Origin: Argyresthia goedartella | Taxonomy: Eukaryota; Arthropoda; Insecta; Lepidoptera; Argyresthiidae | Assembly: GCA_949825045.1 (NCBI GenBank) | Contig: OX463824.1 | Coordinates: 29,296,001-29,360,000, forward strand | Reading direction: 5' to 3' | Length of the DNA stretch: 64,000 bases | Shown: piece after piece, positions 33,501 to 45,500 of the stretch | How positions within the stretch are numbered: the first letter of the stretch is position 1 | Layout of the letters: each line of letters opens with the position of its first letter | The notes under the pieces: generated by a model | Databases searched by the model: none | Told to the model about the DNA's origin: nothing | The model's input: the letters and a program-made list of their open reading frames with translations, nothing else | Translations under genes and position numbers: made by a program

Positions 33501-36500
33501 AATTGTTCCAAAATTGATCCCCAAAACGACAATGATGACAATATACATGAAAGCAACTGTGATGCATTTTCTGACATGTTAGATTCAGAATTACATTTAC
33601 CCGACAGAATTGAGCAAATCATAGGCTACGTACCGGGATTCGTAACAAAAAAGTTAAAAACAAAAATCGACTGCGAGCATTGTGTGCGAAAACTATTATC
33701 AGACATAAAATTGTATTTCCATCAATTAATTTGTCTAAAGGACTTTGGTGGTTTAGCATATCCGTCTGTCGGTTTGTATAAGATCTGCTTGTAATCTGAA
33801 TCTGTTCTCCGCAATATAATTAAAACAAATGATGGCAAATCACTGACAAAGAAGCAAAATCTCGAGTTTATTGCAAGCAAATGCTTTGCATATGTTTCAG
33901 CTTTTAAAGATGTGACTGATGCTTTTGATGATGCTTTTTGCATACACAGGATTCTCTTGATCAAAAGCATCATACATCAGTTTTTGGTTATTCGATTGCA
34001 TTACATAGCAAAAAAAGACTCCTTGATCATATCAAAGCGCCAAAAACTAAACAAAATAATTATATGTAGGGGCACATGAAGAATTTCTTGATGTTTAAAC
34101 AAAATATCTTATAAATGATATTATAGGTATACCTTTAATGAGTTCACCTGCTGCTGTTCCTCCGTAATAACATATATATAAATATTTGGATTCTTTTATA
34201 ATGTTTCTTTTCAGAATTTGCTGGCAAACATTGTTTAGTATTTATTTTTCAACTTGACTTACTTGAACTTGAAAATTGCGTGTAAACTTTGAAAAATAAA
34301 AATATTTTACTTATCCATTGGTCTGTCACGTAATCAAATATGACCGCGGTCTGAAGTAGGCATATTTTAATCGAAAGGAAGAATGAAACATAGGACTCTC
34401 CCTTTCTAACTTGCACCAAAATATAGCCGAAAGAACAAGGATGGTTTACTATCCATTGATTAGCCTCTAAAGCCAGCCATCGGCGGTTAGTGAGGCAATC
34501 AAGTGAGGCGCTCGCCAGTGGCAAAGTATCTCTTGATCGTGTGCCTACGTCGACATGATTTTGTAATGCTTGTGGTGTAAAAAAAATGTACGAGGAGACG
34601 TGTTATTTTTATTGAATTCCTTGAAATAATGTTTAAATATGTGAATAAAACACTAACATTTAGAAATAACGATTTATTTTTTATTTATTACGACCTTTGT
34701 ATAATAAATTGGGAAAAATTCACTGACCCCTGATTTCAAATAAGAATTTAGAATATATTTATTGCTAAGCTAAACTGGACTAAACTATTTTATTGGTTTA
34801 GCTTATTTAATATTCTTTTCAACCATGTAACATTCAGGTATAGGTCCCATAGAAAAAACAGAGTTACCGTCATTTTTTATGAAACGGGCCGCAGCGCGCC
34901 ATGCTCCCCGCAGACCCCGTGACATGGCAGCTAGTATGCGCTCCTTGACAGTTCAATGGTTAAATGAATACACTTTTTTCCTAATTTTTATTCGTTTTAA
35001 TGGAACCAAAAAAATCTCGTCTAGCCTTTTAGTGAAAGCCCAATGCATGATAGTATTTTAGCTCTCTAACCGTTTCGGAGATACCTAATAATTGATTAGA
35101 ATTTACGTTTTTTTTAACTTTGGAAAATAGTGATTTACAATTTATTTGTAAACATAATATTTTCAGCTTAGCGAAGTCGTTCTGTAGAACTATTTTACAC
35201 AAGTATAATTTTGGTGGTTCATTATCGCATGAATCCAACCAACGATGACGCGACGATGACAGTGAGTGAAGCACTGCGTACCTGTCACTGTATTTCAGCC
35301 TGTCACGGCTGGCCTAGTGTTGCATGAAGACCAATCAGGAGCCATTTACGATTTGTGATAATTTCATTGGTTAAATTTTACTTGTTACTCAAGTGAAGGT
35401 CCGTGCTCTTTTTTGTACCATTTTAGACGGACAAAATGTTCGAAGGGCGCCTTCTATGGTATAATCGTTCACTGGGTGAAGCTAATAAAAGCGTGATAAA
35501 AATGACCAGATCCACCACGCAGTGTGTTGTGTAACGCTAACGCAACAGCGAATGGGTTCCGACTCAGCATGTGCTGCAGGACTTGCACCAAGTCCTACAC
35601 AATTTTAGGTACCGGTATTCTGCCGGTACCTAAAATTGTGCGCGGAAAAGTAATATGGATGGGTGTCAAATAAACTTCCTGTGTATTAAAGGACGGTAAT
35701 AATCAATAAATAAAAATAAATGACGTAGTGTCGTAACAAATGCGTGCAACCTACCCAGTAGTTCCACCTTCAGGTCCTTCACAGTATTCGAGCTGCTCAG
35801 CTCCAGCAGCAGCATGAACAGTCTGCCCGCGACGTCGCCGAGCAGGTAGCGGTGCCCGCGCGCGTCCACGCGACAGTAACGGTGGATCGGTGTGGACTGG
35901 TGGTGGAAAACATACAAACTAAGTCATAGGGCTTCGGCACACCGCAGGCGGCACATGGGGAGGGCTGTGGCGGGACGGTTATCGATTTTGTCAAATGTAT
36001 GTTCAGATGGACGACTCGGCGCTTACGAATTTGATGTGACATGCCTCATAGTTTCTTGTATTTGATGGCTATTCTCCATGAACAGAAGTTAATAAACCGA
36101 CACTCTTTGCTCATACGACCGTTTTACTTTGTATGACTGAAACTAATATAGTTTTGACAGGACATGTATCGGGTATCCAGCGATGGGGTAAGTATCGATA
36201 TAAGAACGGCTATCGACAAAAATTATAGTTTACCTACTTTATTTATCGATATTTTAGAATACTTGTATATGCCTATAATTATAATGATCACTATAAACAA
36301 AGTCGAAGTGATAATTTATTTACATACCCTCAATAATCAATTTCAAATACCTTGGTCATATAGTGACGGAGGAACTGAGGGATGACCTAGTCATAGATTG
36401 GGATCGCAGCGCTTTGGCAGTTCAGGCGAATATGTTGCCTTGTAGGATGCACATTGTAAAAACCCATTAAAAAACTCACTCTTCAATGCACACTGTCAAT

Positions 36501-39500
36501 CAATCTACTCGTGCAGCCTTTGGGTCAACTATACCCAAAATGACTCTCAACGCCCTGCCAGAGAATACTTAACAGTACTACGTACAGAAATATCACTCCG
36601 CAAATGCACTTAAATAAATAGCTACTCTCGCTGCGCGGCAACAAATACAGGCACCTACAGAATCGGATTCCCTACACGTACATGCTATATTTCGCCGCAT
36701 CACTACGCCTGAGAGCTTATTTATTCTGACATCTCAAGGTCGTCCCGTAAACTTCTGTCTCGCTCGCTCACAGTAGGGTTACCTACACACGATTTGTGTT
36801 TGTGAATTTTATGCAAAATGTCGTTTACAAAGTGAATGTCGTCTACTTTCATAATCCATCAACAATTGTATTAATAAGTTTATCTACACACGTATCATAA
36901 ACCCTCTTTACTACGTCCAAAAACCGCACGTTACGATCAGCATAATGTTAAATTACTTTGTAAAAACTCATTTCTTATCTGAATATTGAACATTATGACC
37001 ATAATGAGTAAATTTTCTACATATTATGACATTCAAATTTCGAAAGCCGTCGCCCGCCTGCGTGCCGCCCCTACTTTGTCTGTGAAGTTGTTATTACAAC
37101 AAGCTAAACAACTCAAAGACGCCAATGCCGGTCAAACATGCGGTTCCTGAACACATCAAAGAGAGCTTATGATTTGTGTGTAGATAAACTAGTGTATGTA
37201 ACTGTACATAATTAGGCATTATGTATCAGTCACATAAACTACTATTGTCTGTTGGAATCGAAAGAAAATGCAGGGTTATTTGTTTTTATAATAATTACAC
37301 TTGTATTGTACCATACATACCTTGATCTGCGGGGGCGCGACAGCAACATAATTCTGACCATCATGGTATATGATCGATTCCTGTCCGATGACAATAGCAC
37401 CGCCTGAAAATACACAAATTGAGTAACAGGATGCACTCAAATTCAGCGCTGTTTTAACAGCTAGCTTAAAGCCTTTGCACAAGGCGCATTTACTTGGCGC
37501 GTGCAAACGCTTTAAGCTATTTTGATACGTGCGGAGATCGTGCGTCGTCCGCGTGAAATCATACGAACGCGCGTATAAACACGGTGTATGTCTCTCAACA
37601 TCGCGATTCCCGATTTTGATATGCGCGTTCAGAATCCGACGTGTGCAAAGACTCTCGTTTAGGTCTAGCAAATGGGTTTAAATATCAGTTACTGAACGAT
37701 TTCTTTACGTATACTACTTCTGAAAAGGAAATTTTATGTGACGCGAATTTGCACTGCCTGTATCAAATGGGATACCGCACATGGCGCTACTCTTTGAGGA
37801 CTCTTCTGTGATTCAGTCAGCGTACTAAAGTCAGTTACGAGTTACCAACCGGTTTAGTACCTTTCCAGGACCTCCATGTAAATCGTGTCTAAATATCTTT
37901 ATTGTATGCTTACCAAGTGGACTGGGTACGGGGATAAGTATTGACGCTTCTGTCTCCACATTATCCTGCTTCCAGGAACCTTTGATAAATTGCTTGTCTT
38001 TTGTGTTGATTTCGTGGGTCTGTAACAAGGACATAGATTAGTATTAAGGAAGCTCTTATTGATATTCTACGTATTTATATATTATATATACCGGGAGATG
38101 GTTATGGTGATACAAAAAATGATTTTTTTTTCGAATCCATTTACTCTATTATAAAATCAATTTGATTTTTGGGTTAACGTTTATTGAGTATTTATATTGT
38201 ATCTTAATCAAGATTTTCACTGAAGGAATACGCGATTGGATGAAACTTTCTCAATTAATTACAAAAATACCTCTAAGTAATTTATTTTTTTCCTGTAATT
38301 CTGAAATCCTAACAAATTTAAATGCGGAATTGCATTAAACATGTGGATATTAGTATTCGTAAACTCTTCTTGAAAATATTTTTGACAAAAATGCGTTTTT
38401 TTATGTGGTTATTATTATTTATTTAGTTATTTTAGTTCGAGTCCAGCGCAATGTCACTTTCGTATTCCTTTTATATATATTTTTTATGATCACCTTAAAC
38501 AACTGTACCTCTATTGTAAAGGAGCCAGTTTGATGCGAGTGAACGACCCAGCGAGCGTAGTATATACCTACCACTGTCACGCTCACTCGCGTCGTAATCA
38601 CGATCGCTGTCTCGTTAACACACTCACGCGAAACGTTGTCTGCTGCAGTTGCGGTCGGCTTCGAAAAGGCACCGCAAAAAGGAAAAACACGACCAAACTC
38701 GCACACGAAAGGTTTCGTACCATTCGTCCAAGAAGAAACGCAAAAAATCATGATTAATTTTTAAATTGCTTGTAGTTAATCATTTGTTACTGTAGCGGCA
38801 ATATATGTTGAACTAGCAAATTTACATTCTGTGTAAATATCTCTACCTATTAAGGTTCATGAGATAGAGCCCGCTGACAGACAGACACAGACGGATGGGC
38901 GGACGGACGGACATAAGAACGGACGGACGGACAGCGGGGGCTTAGTAGTAGGTTCCCGTTTGGCACCACTTGGTATTCTGTTTGTCCGTCTGTCTGTCAA
39001 GACCGCTTTTTCTCAGGAACGCATGGAGATTCCAAGTTGAAATTAATATCAATTACTGAAGTCTCTTTATGTTGTAAAAAATACAGCTCTAGTTCAACAC
39101 ATTTAAAAACATTTAACAATTACCTAGAAATAAGTTTGTGGGCATGTATCAAACTACAGTTAGTGCAACTTACTCTGATGTGCCTCCCATTGAGATCTTG
39201 GTGTATTAGAATTAATGTGGGGTTCGCACAACCATGTAGGAATTCTATATCATATACATTCAGTTCTTCTAGCCTGGAAAATAAAGTTTTATAATTAAAC
39301 TATTAATAATAACTAATGGTGATCTCGGCCAGATGTTGCAACCCGCACGATAATCGCCCGATGTGCGATAACGCTAGGCCACTTCTGGGATTACCTCTAG
39401 GCTACAGACACTTCTGGGATTACCGCTAGGCTACAGACACTTATATACACAGTCAGGTCATAAGTTCTGTCACACAATAAAAACTTTTGAATTTAGAACG

Positions 39501-42500
39501 CTGGCCACAAAAAAGTTTATTGAATTCGAATTTCGAATTTTTCATTAAAATAAAAATGTGTACTTTTTAGAATTTTCCTCATTTTTAAATATGGAGTGGA
39601 CACTTAAAGAAGACCGTGTCGCAGTTATTGCGTTGCATCGTTGCGGTTACGCGCCAATTCAGATTTTCGACTTACTGAAAAATTTGAATATTACCAAAAG
39701 ATTCGTTTATCGTACCATAAAACGATACAATGAAGACTCTAGTGTAGATGACAGGTCAAGAAGTGGTCGCCCTCGCTCTGTTAGGACTCCAGCAGTGATA
39801 AAAGCTGTGAAGGCGCGAATTCAAAGAAATCCCATACGTAAGCAGAAACTGTTGGCCCTTCAGATGGGGTTAAGCAGGACCACGGTGAAAAGGGTGTTAA
39901 ATGAAGACTTAGGGCTTAGGGCATATCGAAGAAAAACAGGACATCGTTTGGACGCTCGTTTAATGGACCTGAGACTGAAGAGATGCCGCGCTTTGTTGAA
40001 GCGGTACGCGGGAAAAAAGCATCGGGAAATTCTTTTTCCAGATGAATAAATTTTCACCGTGGAAGAGAGCTACAACTAACAAAATGATAAATGGTGTACG
40101 CACACAGCAGTGAAGAAGCGAGCAACCGTATTCCGCGTGTCCAACGAGGTCATTTTCCATCCTCGCTCATTGTTTGGTTGGGAGTCTCTTATTGGGGCTT
40201 AACTGAGGTACATTTTTGTGAGAAAGGCGTAAAAACGAATGCAGTTGTGTATCAAAATACAGTCCTCAAGATCCTTGTGGAACCTGTTTCTCATACCATG
40301 TTTAATAACAGGCACTGGGTATTCCAACAAGAGTCTGCGCCAGCTCATAGAGAAAAACACACAAGACTGGCTGGCGGCGCGTGAAATCGACTTCATCCGG
40401 CACGAAGACTGGTCCTCCTCCAGTCCAGATTTGAGTCCGTTAGATTACAAGATATGGCAACACTTGGAGGAAAAGGCCTGCTCAAAGCCTCATCCTGATT
40501 TGGAGTCACTCAAGGCATCCTTGATTAAGGCAGCCGCCGATATTGACATGGACCTCGTTCGTGCTGCGATAGACGACTGGCCGCGCAGAATAAAGGCCTG
40601 TATTCAAAATCGCGGGGGTCATTTTGAATAAACTTTATTACCATAAGAATCTATGTTTTATTAAGTTCATTTTGCTATATAAATGTTTACATAAATAATA
40701 AACATGTCTAAATTATTTCATATTGCACATGTGACAGAACTTATGACCTGACTATGTATTTCCCTTAACATACTTACTTTAAAATCTGTTTTAAAAATAA
40801 AGACTTGATTTGATTTGATTTCATCGTCATAGCTTGAAAGGAAAGAAATAAGCATATGTATACCTTATGTTGGCAGCCTTTAATTCTGTGGTATCCCTGT
40901 CCAGCGGTATAATTTTGTACAGGCCATCTGTCATGCTCAGGCCTATAACCCTGGCTTGGGGGTCTATGACTGCGAGGATACCGTTCTCCGAGGGTTTGCC
41001 GATACGGTCAGTGACATCACCGTGTGCCCGAGTGACCACTTCCAGTTCATCATCCATTGTGGTTCTCCACTCGAGAATCATTGCGTTGTATCGTGTGGTG
41101 ACGATGAAAATTAGGTCTTTTTCTTCGTACTGAAAGTAATACATGCTAAGGAAATAAGATCCGTAATTGATTTTTTTCTATATTGCACTACACAAAACAG
41201 AATAGGTACAGATAACTTATCATAGAAAAATAAATGTGTAAAGGCGAGCTTATCTCTTAACAAGAAATTTCGGCTTCGTTCATAGGATACACATCGCTAT
41301 ATAGTCTATTAGTTACAAGATTTGCGAGGGTACAGTTTGTCAGAAATTGCTATCACATCACTACTCATTAATTTTACTATGGCAGTCTTGATATTTTTCT
41401 ACTACTTATATTCCATGCAAATAATTAGTTTTGACTAGCTTGGTAATAATTGGTAATTGGGGGCTAAGGGGTGAACGGAGAAAATGATCAACCCGACCCA
41501 AATGTCAACCTCTCCTGCACGCGTCGGTGGTTCGTATGAATAGCCAACGGCGGCGTCTGCCACCCGGTGGCCGCCCCGTGGTGCTCCCTGCTAGACAACC
41601 AACGAGGCTCTGGCGTCCGAGCTTCTGGCGGGATAACCATTCACCCAACCAGGTAACTGGGAGGAAGAGGCTTCAGTGGCCTCGGAGCTAATATCTCCTA
41701 AAAGTCTGGTGCAGAAGGCAACGGGAAACCACTGCACTATCCTCCCGAGAAAACTCATGCGATGTCTTCTAGAAATGCGAGTATGTCATGCGATCCGACT
41801 GACCCTCGGCGCCATTGCATTTCCAAAAGATTGCATTGACAAAAGAGTCATAAACCGCAATGGGCAAAAGTCGGTGGCATCCTTCGACAAGGATGTTCTC
41901 ATAGCAGGTTTTGGTAATTACGTAGAGCTCTTTCCCTCACGTTTATTATGATGAACAAATGGTTTTACTACCCCTAATGTAGGAAACAACCATTTCCTTT
42001 TGACTTTGCAATGGTGCCCAAGTGCAACTGATAACTAGTCATTTTATTATGTACCAGTTTTTATGTGTCGGCAACATGTCAGGGGAAGGAAGGAAAGAAG
42101 GAAAACACCAACCTAATGGCAAATTTTCTGACAGCTCATGAAATGGAAATTAAGTAGCTCCAAATGTATCATTAGATGTTGTTGGCGAGACATGGTTTGA
42201 TATTTTTTGATGCCAGGAAATTCTATTTTGATGGTGATTGAATAGGGCAAAGCTTGTCTGTGACGAAACCGAAGAACTAGAATTGTCACTTGACAACAAT
42301 AAACAAAACACAATTTTGCTGTTTTGGTTTATATTTACAACTTTCTCCTCTGTTTTGTGATTATTTCAACCATTCACCCCAAAAAATTTGCTTATGACGG
42401 CCCTGGCTATTCTTTCGGACCTCTAGGACTTCTTTCTTCGAACTACTTTGGTTTTCAAAACTTGCGAAATCAACAGAAGTCATGGGGAAAAATTCATCAT

Positions 42501-45500
42501 CCTTGCATCCTTAATTCTGTAAAAAGTGGTAAGTACATAGTCACATTTTCCCTAGTAATGAACATAAGGGTTCAAGCAATTGAATAAGTAAAACAAGTTA
42601 GTGTGGGTTATTATTTTATCACAGACCCATAAATGAAAGCCATGGTGACCCAACTCCATCTGCCACAGCTTTCAGGACTATTTTATTTTGTTAAATAGCT
42701 GTCAGAAAACCCCCTATTATATACTACTACCATGTTTCTTACCATTAGTACTTTTGCAATACATGTAGGTGTATTTGTATATGTAATCACCTCAGAAGTC
42801 TTCCTCACCCTTATGGTAAGATTGTATCTAATGCTGATGACACTGTCCTACTCTTCACAGGTAATAACTGGGGTGAAGCGTTTCAGACTACTCAACAAGG
42901 TTTTGAGGAAGTCTAAAAGTACAGCATAACTTTTAACATTTAATGCAGGAAAAACTAAGTACCTGACTTTCTCAATCATAAATACCAACCAGCCATCTCA
43001 AGACTTGACCCTTAAGGCACATATTTGTGGTAACAAAAGGGGCATTCCATGATAAGTGACACCAGACTAGCATAAAATAAAAGTCGAAGATTAGTTTAAA
43101 TATTCATTTAGAATAACAGTACATATTCTAAAGTTTATGAAATGAATATTTTTATTTCGTAAAAAACTGCATTTTTACTTTTTTGGTCAATAGCAACACC
43201 GGATGTTAGTGAAGCTCAACGCGTGGAGTAATTGTCTTTGGTCTAAAAACAAAAAAACTCGGCCATTTTGAATGTGAATCGGCGTGTTGTGAATGTGAGC
43301 AAATTAAAATATTATTAAAGATTTACTGCACAAAATACAAAGTAAAACGGTAAGTTAATTTCTCTAATATTAAGCAATAATTGGTGACCAGAATTACGTC
43401 CCGACCGTCACATTTTAATTCACTTTTGTTGATTCTAACCTCAAAAATGCCTGTTTAGGATAGAGTGTGTGTTTTGTAAGTAACAAATAGATAGAAACTG
43501 AGGGGTTTGATATTTTTTAAAGTGGCGATGGGCTGTTATGCATTTTACACATTAATATTAAGTTATGTCCCGACCGTCACGGTCCCGACCGTCACAGTCC
43601 CAACCGTCACAATGTCAAGTAGCAAAATACTTGTTTTTTACAAACATCGCTTGCATGTGGCTTAAATATGACTATCCATAATATGATTTGATTAATTTCG
43701 CTGGGTTTATTAGTTTTTGGTTATATTTGAAGTGGTTGTGGTGTTGTTTTAGATGCCTATGGACGCGGCAGAGCGAAAACGTCTATCCAGGGCCAGACAA
43801 AGAGAAGACCCGGATAAGAAAAAACTTTTATTACAGAAGGAGAAAGAAAGAAGTAGAAAAAGAAGACTGGAAGCTAAGAAAAACCAAGACCAAGAAACAA
43901 AGTCTTTGTGTACGGAAAAAGAGCGCATTAGAAAACAAAGATATAGGAACAAACTGAAAGCAGCTAAAACTGTCGTTGAGGTAAATGAAACTGCCAGTTC
44001 TCCAATGGGTTCTTACAAAACAAAGAGAACACTGAAAAAAGCTTTAAATAAAGTTATCGCAGCTATGCCAGAGAGCCCAACGAAAAAACAGGCGGTTGTT
44101 AGGCAACTTGCTAAGAATATTTTTCCTTCACTGCCTTTGGAAGTACAATATGGCAAAGAACAAATATCACACGCCTCCAAGATCAGTAAAGAAGACGAAG
44201 AGGTGGTGCGCAAATTTTACGAACTAGACGAAATCAGTCGGGCTGCTCCTGGAAGAAAGGACACCATTTCGGTTAGAGACAAACATACCAAAAATCGAAT
44301 TCATGTCACAAAAAGACACATGACAATGTCAGTGGCAGAGGCGTATCAACTTTTAAACTTTTAAACTTTTTAACGATAAATCGCTAAACATAAATAATTA
44401 TAATGAGGATAATACTTGCACTTTAATGGAGATACCAGAAGAGGATTTAATAGAGAAACAAGATGTGGATTTGATGGAAAAAGCGGACGTGGATTTATTG
44501 GAGAAACTGGACGATGACGAAAAAGAAACAAAGGATGAATTAATAGTAAATGAAATAAGATTTGATAATGAAAACAATAAGGAAAATATTGGAAAGCATG
44601 AGCAAGGAATTGAAGTAGGGCCAGAAACAAATATGTATGATGGGACACAAGCAGGCAGCAGCGGACTATATAAAGACCAATATAACTGTGGTGATTTTGT
44701 GTTGGTGAAGATTCCTGGAAGAAAATTCGAGTACGCAGGTGTTGTCAACAAAGTTGACAATGAAGAAGGCGAAGTAACAATAACATATCTAAGGATATGT
44801 GACAAGAATGGCAAACTTTTTAAAATTGCTGAAAATGATGTGTCCGATGTCACGTTTGACCAAATAATAAAGAAGTTGTGTACACCATCATTAGAGATTA
44901 AGGGTGATCGCATTTTTTATCGTTTTAATAATAGTATGGATGTTTTTGAAAAATAGTTAATGTATATTTAGTGGTAATAAATAATTTTTTCATCAATAAA
45001 GGTTTAAAATATATATGCATTTTTGTTTGTTTTTTACTTGTCCCGACCGTCACGTAAGCTTGTCCCGACCGTCACATTTTTCTAATGAGAAAACAATGAA
45101 AATTCTAATTTAATTTAAAACCAGATCTTTACTAAACGATAGTTTAAACCTTAAAGTATACACACTTAAATATTTGTACTAATATCATTGATAGTTTCTT
45201 ACAAACTTTAAAAAGTAGCTGTACATCTGGAGTAGACGAGAAAGTAAGAGTCCCGACCGTCACAATTTATAATGCTTTTTTTTCCATAGAACTATATTAG
45301 TTTAAACATGTGAAATTTAAGTAGATTCAACCTTATTTATTACATTTTATATCAATGTAATATCTATTATGCACTATTAATAGAATTACAAAATTATGGT
45401 TGATATACTTATGAGAGAGTGTAAAAATGTCCCGACCGTCACAATGGAATGCCCCAAAAACAACTGCTCCTGTAGAACTCTAGAAAGACCAAAGTATATG

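Larger units (their letters stand above)
30377..33794 (+). pseudogene. P-element/THAP9-like transposase, decayed
   Basis: A DNA transposase with N-terminal THAP zinc finger and split RNase H-like core. Parts seen: second half of THAP (30377-30563: [17 protein letters not shown]-x-PS, ICSMHF), linker pieces (30696-30930; 31412-31565; 31645-31968), catalytic core part 1 (to 32967: [28 protein letters not shown]) and part 2 (32979-33794: [35 protein letters not shown]). The D...D...E pattern is recognisable. The frame shifts at ~32970, a TAA at 33792 interrupts a reading frame that continues to ~34070, and a MITE and a partial duplication lie in the linker. Lies in DDB1 intron 7, opposite strand. 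Confidence 0.85.
43039..45455 (+). mobile_element. 2.4-kb putative DNA transposon with GGGGCATTCCAT TIRs and GTCCCGACCGTCAC repeats
   Basis: Ends are exact 12-bp inverted repeats GGGGCATTCCAT (43039-43050 and 45444-45455). It splits a CR1-like RT ORF. Removing the element plus one AAAA (43035-43038 / 45456-45459) restores the RT frame (CGNKNNCSC), so the target duplication is probably 4 bp. Eight copies of GTCCCGACCGTCAC (one with a mismatch), all in direct orientation, occupy both subterminal regions. Two ORFs lie inside. No known superfamily was recognised from ends or proteins. Because the inner part of the protein family seems missing, this copy is probably a deletion derivative. Confidence 0.75.

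Noticed and set aside
37276..37671. 131-codon minus-strand ORF around DDB1 exon 6
   Set aside because: It is exon 6 read with unspliced intron on both sides; the real exon is 37321-37403.
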